A DNA stretch of 64,000 nucleotides from the NCBI GenBank assembly GCA_017311185.1, contig JAESUZ010003161.1, forward strand, positions 2,279,501 to 2,343,500. Direction: 5' to 3'. The notes below the pieces were generated by a model. It did not search any database. It was given only the letters and a program-made list of their open reading frames with translations, and was not told where the DNA came from. The translations under genes were made by a program, and so were the position numbers. The DNA is from Proteles cristata cristata. Lineage: Eukaryota > Chordata > Mammalia > Carnivora > Hyaenidae. Shown here piece after piece: positions 21,763 to 32,152 of the stretch (its first letter is position 1; every line of letters begins with the position of its first letter).

Positions 21763-22520
21763 TGAGATTTTGCGGTGCTTTGTATGTAAAGTATGTACCT
21801 AATATCAAGTATGACACATAAGAGGGAAACAAAAAATATACATGTGTGGAACATATAATTTTTTAATAAATATATCTGGGCTAAACAAATGTCTATGTTG
21901 GCAATGAGGTGATATGCCTACAATTGTAGTTTTCAGGTCTCTAACATACAGCTAGTAGAAGCAATGCTCAAAACAGATAAAACTTTCTTGGTAGTAAACA
22001 TTTTCCCTTACAAAGTGATATTACATTTATCACCCACTGAGTATCTATATGACCATTGAGACTAAAATGAATTGAAAATATATTGACTTCATTTGCACAT
22101 ATAGAAATTTTAGGTAAATTATTATTAGATTTGTAAATTTGGAATCATACTATTATTTGTTTGTTTCAACTGACATGATTCTGGAGTCTCCCTACATGGA
22201 TTAAATACTATCTTTTGGGAAACTGGAAAGTCATGTTCTTTTCTGTTTATCAAATAAACACAAATGTCTATTCAGTTCTAACAATAAAACTGCTTTTTCT
22301 CCCTAATGACTCACATCCTCTTTGGTATGTGGATAATAAAAATGGTAGAGATATTTTTGAAAATCTGAAAGCCAATATATGCCTACTAAGTCTTACCAAA
22401 AATTAGGTCATGCAACAGGGTGTTTTGAAAGCACATGCTCTCCAGATGGCCAGTAGCTTCCCAACTAGAGAACAGTTCTCTCTCCTTGTCCACACACCCA
22501 CCCTCTCCACACCCTCTTAC

Positions 22521-22638
22521 TTTTCTTCTTCAGGACGTTTCTTGATCCAGCAGTTATCCTGCAAGAAAGTCCTTCTTTTGTTCACCTCGTGAAAATCTTG
22601 TTGCCTCAGTGCGGTCCCCTGCGTGGTATTCTTCATAT
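22521..22638 (-). CDS. SCEL: SCEL exon 3: residues 15-53 of the N-terminal region
   Basis: This 118-nt exon has the acceptor TTGACAG| and the donor A|GTAAGAG. It encodes MKNTTQGTALRQQDF, then HEVNKRRTFLQDN, then CWIKKRPEEE. The human counterpart differs at only a few positions, and its Ser before WIKKR is Cys here. The segment is basic and charged, with several Gln and Lys residues of the kind used by transglutaminases. Which residues are actually crosslinked cannot be told from sequence. It enters at phase 1 and leaves at phase 2, so it is the adaptor between the start exon and the following symmetric exons. Confidence 0.97.
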
Positions 22639-23333
22639 CTGTCAACACAAAAGATAAGAAGAAACTGGGCAGTGTAATTGCATGGGGCCAAGAGTGAGCT
22701 TGTTAACCTGGATGTCTTGAGAGCCACATCTGACTGGCCAGCATCAATCTTCTAGGCTGACAAGGCCAGCACTGTTTCAAAGTAGGATGTGCTGGCAAGA
22801 AGGAACAAATCCCACACCCCATCATCAGAGATAACATATAAAACTGCTCAGGTGCCAACTGAAACTGCCAGTGTGGGGTTCGGGAGGCCCCGTGAGGCAC
22901 CCAGGAATATAGAACCACAGGTTTGAGGTAAACCAAGCCAGGGGTTGGCGGGTCTGCCATTTTATTTAAAAAGAAATATGCTTCAGAAGTACACATAAGA
23001 TTTTTAAAAGCACCTACTAACTAATCATCAAGCAGTCCTGGCGCTTTTGAATATAAGTAACTGAATTCTTTAATTTCAGGGGAGTCAGAAGCACAGAATG
23101 TCCCTCACACTAAAGAACATTTGTATTGATTAAAAAAAAAAATCTTTGAGTTGCAATTGCATGAGTAAAAGCTATAACACCCTTACGTTTTCCTGAATCC
23201 TAACTTTGGCAATACTAATTAAGTTAGACTATTGCCTCTAAGCATTCAATATCTGCATAAAAGAATTAAGAGCTATGAGTTGTTTTCTCAGATTCTTAAG
23301 TTTTCTGAGTAAGGAAAAAATTATCTACATTAC
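22639..23333 (-). other. SCEL intron 2, short, no repeats recognised
   Basis: This 695-bp intron between the start exon and exon 3 contains no SINE or L1, unusual for this window. I see nothing else in it. Confidence 0.6.
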
Positions 23334-23395
23334 CATTTCCTGTGGGAGACATTTTTCTCACGGTAAAATTTGACATGCTGTCTTCCAGGAAGGCT
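23334..23395 (-). CDS. SCEL: SCEL exon 2: start codon and residues 1-14
   Basis: A polypyrimidine tract ending in TTTTAG (intron AG at 23397-23396) leads into 19 nt of 5' UTR and then ATG at 23376-23374. The start has A at -3, a fair Kozak context. The 43 coding nt give MSNFTVRKMSPTGN plus the first base of codon 15, and the exon closes at the donor G|GTAATG. Human sciellin begins almost identically (MSNVTLRKMSPTGN, from memory), which fixes this as the true start. The splice phase (1) fits the next exon exactly, giving GAT (Asp) across the junction. A second AG two bases into the exon (23395-23394) could be an alternative acceptor; it would change only the UTR. Confidence 0.96.
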
Positions 23396-23601
23396 CTAAA
23401 AGAAAAATAGGGAGAGGGAGAGATACAACAGTGACTCTAAGAATCTACAAGTGACTCATTGCTAATAAAACACATTTTTCAATGACATTAAGAAAGTCAA
23501 ATGATCTGGTATAAGGAATACATCACATAAAGTGTCCCTGAAGAACCTGAGAGTTCATCGATTCCAATGTATTTATTTTACAGATGTGGAAGTTGAGGCC
23601 A

Positions 23602-23806
23602 AGGGGCCACCTGGCTGGCTCAGTCAGTTAAGCATCTGACTCTTGATCTTGGCTCAGTTCATGATCTCACAATTCGTGAGATCAAGCCCCATGTTAGACT
23701 CTGGGCTGACACCACAGAGCCTGCTTGGGATTCTCACTCTTCCCTTTCTTCTTCTGCCCCCCTCCTCTCTCTCTCAAAATAAATAAATAAACTGGGGAAA
23801 AAAAAG
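23602..23806 (+). mobile_element. CAN-SINE about 200 bp upstream of the SCEL start exon
   Basis: Head GGGCCACCTGGCTGGCTCAG, tail AATAAATAAATAAACTGGGG. Duplication AA(G/A)TTGAGGCCA at 23590-23601 and 23807-23818. It lies in inferred intron 1, on the strand opposite to transcription. Confidence 0.95.
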
Positions 23807-23879
23807 AAATTGAGGCCATGACCGGTTAGCGTCCCCTATATTATATAACAAGCAATTGGCTGAATGAGGCCATCAGTTA

Positions 23880-23985
23880 ACTCATTTATTCAATCAATAA
23901 ATATTCACTGAGTGCCTGAAGTGTGCTTGGCGCTAAGCCAGGAGCTGGAGACAAAAAGGTTAGTAAGAGAAATGTTTGCTCAGGT
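23880..23985 (+). mobile_element. L2/MIR-class fragment
   Basis: ATTTATTCAATCAATAAATATTC followed by ACTGAGTGCCTGAAGTGTG and GGAGCTGGAGACAAAAAGG is a common ancient mammalian repeat motif. Confidence 0.5.
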
Positions 23986-24126
23986 AAGTAGGGAAATAGA
24001 GACATGGAATTCACAGCACCGTATGCACAGTGCCCTAAGAAGGGAAGCGGCCCCTGGGGAAGCCAAAGTGAGCCCAGGGTTACATTCTAACTTTGTGAGT
24101 CCTAGACACTTGCTTTCATCAGCCTC

Positions 24127-24128
<2 letters not shown>

Positions 24129-24162
<34 letters not shown>
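24129..24162. repeat. (CA)17 microsatellite
   Basis: Uninterrupted CA dinucleotides, followed by imperfect CA/TGCA-containing sequence to 24200. Probably within SCEL intron 1. Confidence 0.95.
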
Positions 24163-24170
<8 letters not shown>

Positions 24171-24679
24171 CATGCATGCACGCACACACACACACGCATG
24201 CACTCACATGTTAAAAATTATATTTTATGACTGTTAGTATAAAGGTAAAAAATAATCCAGGCTGGCTTCACTATTATACATTCATTATTTTATTATATTC
24301 ATTTTTTTCTTCTGTTGTTAAAAGGAATTAAAATTAGAACATTTTTGTAGGCCCTTCAAGGTATTCTAGGCCTTAGGCATTGCCTTTTTCTGCTTAACGG
24401 TTAAGTTGACCCTGGGTTTTCCTGAATGTGGCATTTCCAGTTTTAAAACTGAAAAAGTCCCGAGCAAATGGGGATGGCTAGTCCTCCTATATGGGGAATT
24501 ATGTTTTTTGCAGGATCCATCCAACCATACAGTGTATGAAATGTTGGAGGGACATAAGATCTCAAGTCAAAAGCAAGTCATAGGCTCAGCTTTATTACAT
24601 CAAAGTTCTGTAATTGTATCATGTAATCTCCCTGTAAAATGGGCTAATGAAACCTGACAACATAAGTTTGTGATGATTA

Positions 24680-24898
24680 GGGGTGCCTGGGTGGCTCAGT
24701 CAGTTGAATGTCTGACTTCGGCTCCGGTCATGATCTTGTGGTTTGTAAGTCTGAGCCCCATGTGAGGTCCTTTGCTGACAGCTCAGAGCTTGGATCCTGC
24801 TTCAGATTCTGTGTCTCTGTCTATCTCTGCTCCTCTCCACCCCCTCATGCTTTTTCTTTGTCTCTGTCTCTCTGTCTCTCTCTCACTCTGTCTCAAAA
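24680..24898 (+). mobile_element. CAN-SINE with an 18-bp duplication
   Basis: Head GGGGTGCCTGGGTGGCTCAG; the body is diverged in the CT region. The duplication ATAAGTTTGTGATGATTA is perfect at 24662-24679 and 24899-24916. Confidence 0.96.
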
Positions 24899-25677
24899 AT
24901 AAGTTTGTGATGATTAAATGAATAATGTACACAAAAACCACTCTGTTCAAATGTTAAGTGCTATTTCAACCTAAGACCATATTATCAGACAGCTGTTTAT
25001 AGGTATAACTCAGGGGTTCTATAAGTCTCTGTCTCTCATCCTCTGATGCAAAAGTGTCTCCTATAATAACTTGCCATAGGACCTGAAGTGGCAAAGACAC
25101 ATTTCTTTGGATGACATCATTGTTTTCCTTGGGGTCTTCTTTAAAACACCCCTGCCCTAGAGTAGGTGAGAAGTGGAATGTGCTGGTGCCCAGACCAAGT
25201 TCACACTACCTGTCTGGTGTTGGCATTCTGGGCTCATGACTGCACCTGCCCTGGAGAATTGCCTTTAGCTAGTGGGGCTGCTTGGCTTCACACCCTCCGC
25301 ACACACTACAGTCTGCAGTGATGAGTGACCAAGGGTAAAAGGTGAGTCTCTTGCCTCAAGGTACAGCCAATTCTGCAGGTGATTTGTACTTCATAGCTCA
25401 CTATGGGATCAGGCTGAAGCTAGACTAACAGAGAGCATATGCTTGCTCAGTCCCTTTCTCTGTCTCTTCTTCCTCCTTTCTCCTGAGAGCCTACCCTCAG
25501 TAAGTCACAGGCACCCAAATTCCTCTCAGGCAATGCTTCTAGGAACCCAACCTAACACTAACCACCAATGCAGTCAATCACGGCATTATGTTCACAGAGA
25601 TCAGCAGCTGTTCATATCGCTAATAGCTGAGAGGTTGAAGGTCTTAGTGAAGTTAGAAAGATGTGCATTTAAAGGAT

Positions 25678-25975
25678 GCTGAGTGAAATAAATCAGGCAG
25701 AGAAGGACAGATACCATATGTTTGCACATATAGGAGAATTAGGAGGAACTTAATGGAGGACCATGGGGGAGAAGAAGGAGGAAAAATAGTGGGGGAGAGG
25801 GAGGGAGGTAAACCATGAGAGACTCTTGAATACTGAGAACAAACTGAGGACTGATGGGGGTGGGGGGAGGGAATGGGGGGTGATGGGCATGGAGGAGGGC
25901 ACTTGTGGGGATGAGTACGGGGAGTTATATGGAAACCAACTTGACAATAAACTATTTAAAAACAGAAAAAATAAA
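25678..25975 (+). mobile_element. L1 3' UTR fragment
   Basis: GCTGAGTGAAATAAATCAGGC, GGACAGATACCATATG, GAGACTCTTGAATACTGAG and CAACTTGACAATAAACTATT. The site AAAGGAT appears at both ends. Same 3' UTR subtype as the copy at 21.4 kb. Confidence 0.92.
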
Positions 25976-26014
25976 TAAAGGATACTATTTACTGACTTAT
26001 CTAGAGTGTGTTGT

Positions 26015-26130
26015 AGTTCTGCTCCTTCATCTATCAAATGAGGTGAAGTATGGCTGTTATGAAGATCAAATTAGATGACATACGTAAAGTGTCTAACTAT
26101 TACCTAACAAATGGAAAGTGCTCAGTTTTT
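26015..26130 (+). mobile_element. MIR 3' part
   Basis: CTTCATCTATCAAATGAGG, GTTATGAAGATCAAATTAGATG and ACATACGTAAAGTGTCTAAC follow the MIR 3' order. Confidence 0.65.
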
Positions 26131-26692
26131 AACCTCATACCTCTGTCATCTTGAAAAGAAGAGATCAAATACACAAGGCAAGTGTGGTTGCATGTGGGGA
26201 GGGGATGGAACAGCCCAGGCCACTGGGTATGCAGGGAGTGTAGGCAGCCTCTGGCTGGCTGTTTTTGAAGCTCACTGAACTTTGGCAGAACGGGGTAGAA
26301 AAGTGGCACGTGAAGACACACTTCAATCTCAGCTACTTGTTCATTTCCCTTCAGTTTGGCCCAGCTTCTCTGGGTTCTTGGCTAGCTTTCTCCTGTTTCT
26401 CAATGGGCTCCAGTAAATTCTCTTCCTGAGCTGGTAAAGACCTAGAGAGTTCATAGCTGCTTGAAATGAGATTCTGAGGTAGTAAAAATGCTGAATGTAT
26501 ATTTGATGATATATTTGTAAACACCACAAATTTAAGTGTAAGACACAGGTCAAGGTAAATGGAGAAAAGGCATTTTACAATTATCTATTTATCTATCTCT
26601 TTCAAAAGACTGGCAGTCCTGTGGGCAAGATCCAACTCTTTCCCTTCTAAATTTCTGGCACCTGGGGCTGAGTGGATGATCTTTGGGTGCCT

Positions 26693-27097
26693 ATTATGGG
26701 CTGTATTGGGTCTCCCCCAAGATTTCTATATTGAAGCCCAAAGCCCAGTACCTCAAGATGTGACTGTATTTGGAGACAGAGCCTTTAAAGGGATGATTAA
26801 GTTAAAATGAGGCCATTAGGTGGGCCCTAATCCTACCTGTCCAGCGACCTTATAAGAGGAGGAATTTGGGACACACAAAGAGATAGCAGGAGTGTATGTG
26901 CACAGAGAAAGGCCAGGTGAGGACACAGAAAGTGGCCATCTGTAAGCCAAGGAGAGAGGCTGCAGGAGAAACCAAACCTGACAGCACCTTGATCTTGGAT
27001 TGCTAGCCTCCAGAATTGTGAAAACAATAAAGTTTTGTTGTTTAAGTCAACTAGTCTGTGGTATTTTGTTATGGCAGCACTAGCAAAAAAATAGAGT
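26693..27097 (+). mobile_element. Ancient MLT-class solo LTR
   Basis: It runs from TATTATGGGCTGTATTGGGTC through GTGACTGTATTTGGAGACAG and TTGATCTTGGATTGCTAGCC to GTGGTATTTTGTTATGGCAGC, nearly full length. No internal viral genes. Confidence 0.82.
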
Positions 27098-27214
27098 ACT
27101 TATGGAAAACATGATTTAAACATTTCTAACATAGTTAGGTCATTCAAAGGGCTTTGTATCACCCTGTCTCTGACCTGTGCCCTTTGTGTCTTCAACTGTC
27201 CTACTGCATAGGGC

Positions 27215-27415
27215 AACTACTAATAGCAATAGCATCCGCTCTGAACAGGGTATCTCACAGGCATTGTCTCATCCTTTCATAAACTCTGTGAGATGGCTAG
27301 TATTACTTCCATCTCCCAGATAAGACAACTGAAACTCAGGGAGAGTATGTAACATATCTATGCAAAAAGAAGCAGAATCTGACTTCTAAACCAAAGCCAA
27401 CTCTTTCCGTATCAG
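27215..27415 (-). mobile_element. MIR, antisense
   Basis: CACAGGCATTGTCTCATCC, ACTCTGTGAGATGGCTAGTATT, CCCAGATAAGACAACTGAAAC and GAAGCAGAATCTGAC. Confidence 0.65.
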
Positions 27416-27816
27416 CCAGCAGTAATGTTCATCATGAATCATTGCAAGACTTGACCAGTACTCTGACATTAGGGTGAGAAGAAAGGGAGACAGCAGCAGC
27501 CCACCTGACCCTAGACATCGCACTCTTTGGAAGTCCCATGCGCTCTGCCCCTAGTGCCTGGTAGTAGGATAGCCAGGACAGCCTCTGCAGCAGACAGACC
27601 CTTACAGAGCAGGGTTCTCTGTATACTCCTTGAACATACGTCTACACAGAAGCTTGTACAAGAATGGTCATAGCAGCATTATTCAAAATAGCTCAAAGCG
27701 GAAACAACACAAATGTCCATCAGTGGATGAATGGGTACATAACATGGTATACTCATATAATATGGAAATGCTATATTCATACATTTTACTCAGTAATTTT
27801 TTAAAACTGAAGTATT

Positions 27817-28300
27817 GGGGTGCCTGGGTGGCTCAGTACATTAAGCACCCAACTCTTGATTTCATCTCAGGTCACGATCTCATGGTTCTTGAGATTGAGC
27901 CCCATGTCAGGCTCCGTACTAACAGCATGGAGCCTGCTTAGGATTCTCTTCCTCGGGGTGCCTGGGTGGCTTAGTCGGTTAAGCGTTCGACGTTCGCTTA
28001 GGTCATGATCTCGCGGTTCATAGATTCAAGCCCCGTGTCAGGCTCTGTGCTGGCTGCCAGCTCAGAGCCTGGAGCCTGTTTCGGTCTGTGACTCCCTCTC
28101 TCTCTGACTCTACCCTGCTCATGCTCTCTCTCTCTCCTAGAAATAAATAAAACATTTAAAAAAAAGAAATATTATTTTAAAAAAAAAGGATTCTCTTCCT
28201 CTTTCTGTCTCTTTCTCGCTCCCCCTTTCTCCCTGCCCCTCACCCACTCACACTCTATAAATAAATAAATAAATAAGTAAATAAATACTTTAAAAATAAA
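27817..28300 (+). mobile_element. CAN-SINE (outer) interrupted by a younger SINE, inserted in an L1M
   Basis: The head and body start GGGGTGCCTGGGTGGCTCAG and run to CTTAGGATTCTCTTCCTC; the remaining CT-rich part and TAAATAAATAAATA tail follow the inner SINE. The flanks (ACTGAAGTATT / AATGAAGATTG) are the two halves of the same L1M sequence. Confidence 0.93.
27955..28187 (+). mobile_element. CAN-SINE (inner), young subfamily
   Basis: Full-length copy inside another SINE. Perfect 14-bp duplication GGATTCTCTTCCTC at 27941-27954 and 28188-28201. Confidence 0.97.
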
Positions 28301-28589
28301 CAATGAAGATTGATACATACTACAACATGAATGAAGCTTGAAACATGTTAAATGAAAGAAGCCAGACATAAAACACTACATGTGTGTGACTCTATATGGA
28401 TATTTATTAGATTTTCATCAGTATTCTACTCACATCCCATCTCAATTCTGCTCCCAAGTAAGGCTTTTGCTGCCCCTGTAAGTTCTGCTGGGTAAGGAGG
28501 AGAGTTCAGACAATAATAACACTTTAGATGATTTTATAGAACTTTATAATCTATCCCATTTGGTTTCCACAACATTTAAGAGTGATGTT

Positions 28590-28808
28590 GGGGCACCTGG
28601 GTGGCTCAGTTGGTTAAGCATCTGACTTCGGCTCAGGTCATGATCTCACAGTTTGTGGGTTCAAGCCCTGTTTTGGGGTCTGTGTTGACAGCTCAGGAGC
28701 TGCTTGCTTTGGATTCTGTGTCTCCCCTACTCTCTGCCCCTCTCCTGCTCCTGCTCTGTCTCTCTTTGTTTCTCAATAATAAAGAAATGTTTAAAAAAAT
28801 TTAAAAAT
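28590..28808 (+). mobile_element. CAN-SINE joined directly to an L1 fragment
   Basis: Full-length head GGGGCACCTGGGTGGCTCAG and tail AAAGAAATGTTTAAAAAAATTT. The next bases are the 5'-truncated L1 at 28809. No convincing duplication of its own. Confidence 0.93.
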
Positions 28809-29230
28809 GTGTGATATAATTCCATAACAACATGGATGGAACTAGAGTGTATTATGCTAAGTGAAATAACTCAGAGAAAGATAAAAACCATATAGTTTCA
28901 CTTATATGTGGAATCTAAAACAAACAAATAAAACAGAAACAGATTCATAAATACAGAAAACAAACTGATGGTTACCAGGGGAGATGGGGATGGGGGAATG
29001 GGCAAAATAGGTGAAGGGGATTAAGAAGTACAAACTTCTAGCTATAAAATAAATAAGTCACAGAAGTGAAAGGTACAGCATATGAAATATACTTAATAAT
29101 ATTGTAGTAACATTGTGTGGTGAAAGATGGTGACCACACTTATAGTAGTGAGCACTGAGTAACATAAAGAATTATCAAAATCACTATGTTGTATACCTGA
29201 AATAAATATAACTATACTTCAGTTAAAAAA
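28809..29230 (+). mobile_element. Old L1 3' end, adjoining a SINE, inside a MIR-like repeat
   Basis: ACAACATGGATGGAACTAGAG, TGATGGTTACCAGGGGAGATG, CACTATGTTGTATACCTGAAAT and a short poly(A). AGAGTGAT occurs at 28579 (before the SINE) and 29235 (after the L1). Confidence 0.88.
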
Positions 29231-30214
29231 AATTAGAGTGATCTAATCCCTACCTTTCAGAGACAGAAGCAGAGACTTGGCTCAAATAGCTAATGAGTGG
29301 CGAAGCTGGGACTCAACATGAGGCTTTCTAACTGGAGGCTCATCATTATTTCCTGTATGCTAGGGACTCCCACATCCTCAGCACTTCCTGCAGAGTTGTA
29401 CAGAGAAAAGTAGGTATCTCCCCTTTACCTTATATTTAGAGAATGGCTCTAATCAGATCCAGCATTCTGCTAGAGGGTCTGATATTTTCATGCCTTCTGT
29501 AGCTAGGCATTCTCCAGGTGGCCTGGTTAAATGGAGTCAAATGAGATAAGACATTGAAGAAGCTCATGGCCCTTAACGTCTTTCTCCCTGACAAGCTTCA
29601 AGTGTCTTGTAAACACCTCACTGTCTCCACCCTAGAATCTCTGTAATACTTTCTAGGAAAGGTTCCAACAATCCCACTTGCTCTCTCTAGGAAACCTGAT
29701 TCTATCCTGTTGCCTCTTCCAATGAGAGTCCCTGGGAAGAACTTAGCCTTTTGTGCTTCGCCGTCCTTCTTCTCTCAAACAAGGATTCCACGCAGAAGGT
29801 AGGAGCTGCCATCTTGAGACCATGGACTAACCATGAGGACTAAAGTCACATACTAAGAATGGCAGAGTAGGAAGTTGAAGGCGACTTATGCCTTGACAGT
29901 ATCACAGAGCTGCCACAGTTGTCCTGGATTATCTATCTCTTGACTTCTCCTTGGAAGAGAAAAAAACCTCCTAGTTCCTTCAGAAGATTGTTTTTCCATA
30001 TTTTTATTACTCAAGCTTAATGTTCTTCCTGCCTGTTATGAAACCATTGTAGAAGTAGAAGGTGTAAGGTGTAAAAAGCCCACGGTGGTCTACAAAATAT
30101 AATATATCTGTGACTCTTTTATTAGTAAATCACTATTTCTTATAATATGTCTATGTGTTTAATGTTCTTAGCAAGAAGGATCCCTTGTTGGGTCCCTACT
30201 ATTGCTTCACATCC

Positions 30215-30370
30215 TTTGTGTATATTATTTTATTTAATCCTTCCAAGTGAGTACTATCATCTCTAATTATAGGAATCCAAAACTCAGAGAGGTTAAATAA
30301 TCTGCCCAAGGTCACAGAGTAAGTGGCAGAACCAGGAATTATAATTAGGTCCATACTACTGTAATGCCAA
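30215..30370 (-). mobile_element. MIR, antisense
   Basis: AAAACTCAGAGAGGTTAAATAATC, TGCCCAAGGTCACAGAG and GTGGCAGAACCAGGAATT are clear antisense MIR core. Confidence 0.8.
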
Positions 30371-30969
30371 GGCTGTCTTGAGTACATGATACTACATGTT
30401 GCTCAAAGTACTATGTGATATAGCCAACACCAGACACTCAGAGAAATGCCTTGGAGTTCCAAAAGATGGGAGATAATGGAAGAGGAGCTGTAATGAATGG
30501 CTGCTCCAGTATCCCTGGACGGCTCAGGCTTGAGCCTCACCCCTCCTGAAACTACACCCAAGTCATGAGTAGCCTGGCACTATCCCTGATTGGACTCCTT
30601 TCCTGGACAGATCTCCCTCCTAGATAACTTAATAATGTTTTATACTCATTCCTAGCCGAATTGTGTCCATTGACACAAAGTAAATGAGAAAGGAACGTGT
30701 AATATATTCTATTTTCAGGTGGTAAGAGTTTAATAAACATACAGAGAGGTTTTTTTTAATTAATGTGACTCATATTGTGAGAAAATAATTTTTTCTCATT
30801 AAATCTGTATGTGTTCCTCTTATACCCCTCACACAATCTCCTTCAGCCTCACCTTCTTTCTCTTCTTAGGACATGTTGGCCATGTCACCCTATACATCTC
30901 CTCATCTCAGCCCATTTGGTGGGCTCAAAACAATTCCTAAAAGCTCCGATCTAAAACCTCTAAGGTTCA

Positions 30970-31176
30970 GGGCACCTGGTGGCTCAGTTGGCTGAGTATC
31001 TGACTCTCGATTTCAGCTCAGGTCATGACCCCAGGATTGTGGGATCAAGACCCACATCGGGCTATATGCTGAGCATGGAGCTTGCTGGGGATTCTCTCTC
31101 CTCTCTTTGCCCTTCTCTCCCACTTGCACTCTCTTTCTCTCTAAAAATCAATCAATCAATCAATTAATTAAAACAG
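30970..31176 (+). mobile_element. CAN-SINE, older and diverged
   Basis: Head GGGCACCTGGTGGCTCAG, TGGAGCTTGCTGGGGATTC, tail of AATC repeats. Duplication TAAGGT(T/G)CA at 30961 and 31177. Confidence 0.93.
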
Positions 31177-31373
31177 TAAGGTGCAAGCCCCTGTCTTATC
31201 AACCTTTAATGTCACAGAAACTTTACTGTAATAGAACTCTTTCTATATTGCCCAGAATATAAAGCAATAATTTTTATATATGGATATTTCTTGCACTGTT
31301 ATTAAAAATGAATCAACAACATGTCTTTGTGAATAACCCTTATTAGTAATTAATATTAATTAAATATCCTTTT

Positions 31374-31593
31374 TTTTTTCAAAATTTATTTCTAGGAGAG
31401 AGAGAGAGAGAGAGAGAGACAGCGTGAGCAGGGGAGGGTCAGAGAGAGAGGGAGACACAGACTCTGAAATAGGCTCCAGGCTCCGAGCTGGCAGCCAGCA
31501 CAGAGCCCGACCCGGGGTCCAAACCCACGAACTGCGAGATTATGACCTAAGCGAAAGTCGGATGCTCAACCGACTAAGCCACCCAGGCGCCCC
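31374..31593 (-). mobile_element. CAN-SINE, young subfamily, reverse
   Basis: Reverse copy containing AAATTTATTTCTAGGAGAGAG and head end GACTAAGCCACCCAGGCGCCCC. Perfect duplication TTAAATATCCTTTT at 31360-31373 and 31594-31607. Confidence 0.97.
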
Positions 31594-31927
31594 TTAAATA
31601 TCCTTTTGTAGAGTGGATTAGAGATTTTAAACCTCTTAAACTGACAGTGTCAAAAATCTATGCATCTGATTTTTATTTTTATGGCATTTTTAAAAGAAAT
31701 TACCTATTTCAGGGACTGAGATTACCCTGATTTTCAAATCTGCTCAGAAACCTTTGTGTCTAGGAGCCTCAGTTCAGTCAGTTTGACTTATTTCTAAGTA
31801 CTGTCCTTCGGTTTCTTTCCAAATAAGTTTTTTAACTTCTCAGGAGAAAGATGAGACTCTAATGTTGGCTCCTCAAAACACTGTTACCAGTGCCTCATGA
31901 TGGCAGATTACCAGTAACTGTATTTTA

Positions 31928-32152
31928 TTTTATTTTATTTTTTATTTAAAATGTTTATTTATTCATTTTTGAGAGAGAGAGTACGTATACAAGCAGGGGA
32001 GGAGTAGAGGGAGAAGGAGAGAGGGAATCCCAAGCAGGCTCCACACTGTCAGCACAGAGCCTGATGTGGGGCTTGAACCCACAAGCCATGAGATCATAAC
32101 CAGAGCCAAAATCAAGTCAGACACTAAATTGACTAAGCCACCTAGGCACCCC
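31928..32152 (-). mobile_element. CAN-SINE, reverse
   Basis: Head end GACTAAGCCACCTAGGCACCCC. Duplication ACCAG(T/C)AACTGTATTTTA at 31910-31927 and 32153-32170; a short TTTTA expansion adjoins the tail. Confidence 0.96.

Larger units (their letters stand above)
19188..22520 (-). other. SCEL intron 3
   Basis: It contains a MIR at 19690-19880, a MER20 at 20830-21025 and the MIR-SINE-L1 nest at 21045-21800. 19880-20830 and 21800-22520 hold no feature I can support. Confidence 0.6.
27625..28410 (+). mobile_element. Old L1M ORF2-end fragment, host of two nested SINEs
   Basis: ATAGCAGCATTATTCAAAATAG, CACAAATGTCCATCAGTGG before the SINEs; GATACATACTACAACATGAATG and GAAAGAAGCCAGACATAAAAC after them. 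L1 sequence occupies 27625-27816 and 28301-28410. Confidence 0.85.
28505..29345 (-). mobile_element. MIR, antisense, split by a SINE-L1 unit
   Basis: Left part TAGAACTTTATAATCTATCCC to 28586; right part from 29235 with CTCAAATAGCTAATGAGTGGC and AAGCTGGGACTCAACATG. The repeated AGAGTGAT marks the interruption. Confidence 0.55.

Noticed and set aside
23912..24214. 100-codon frame ending in His-Thr repeats
   Set aside because: Created by the CA microsatellite.
27605..29232. Reverse-transcriptase gene
   Set aside because: Fragments of old L1 3' regions only; no open ORF2 and several insertions.
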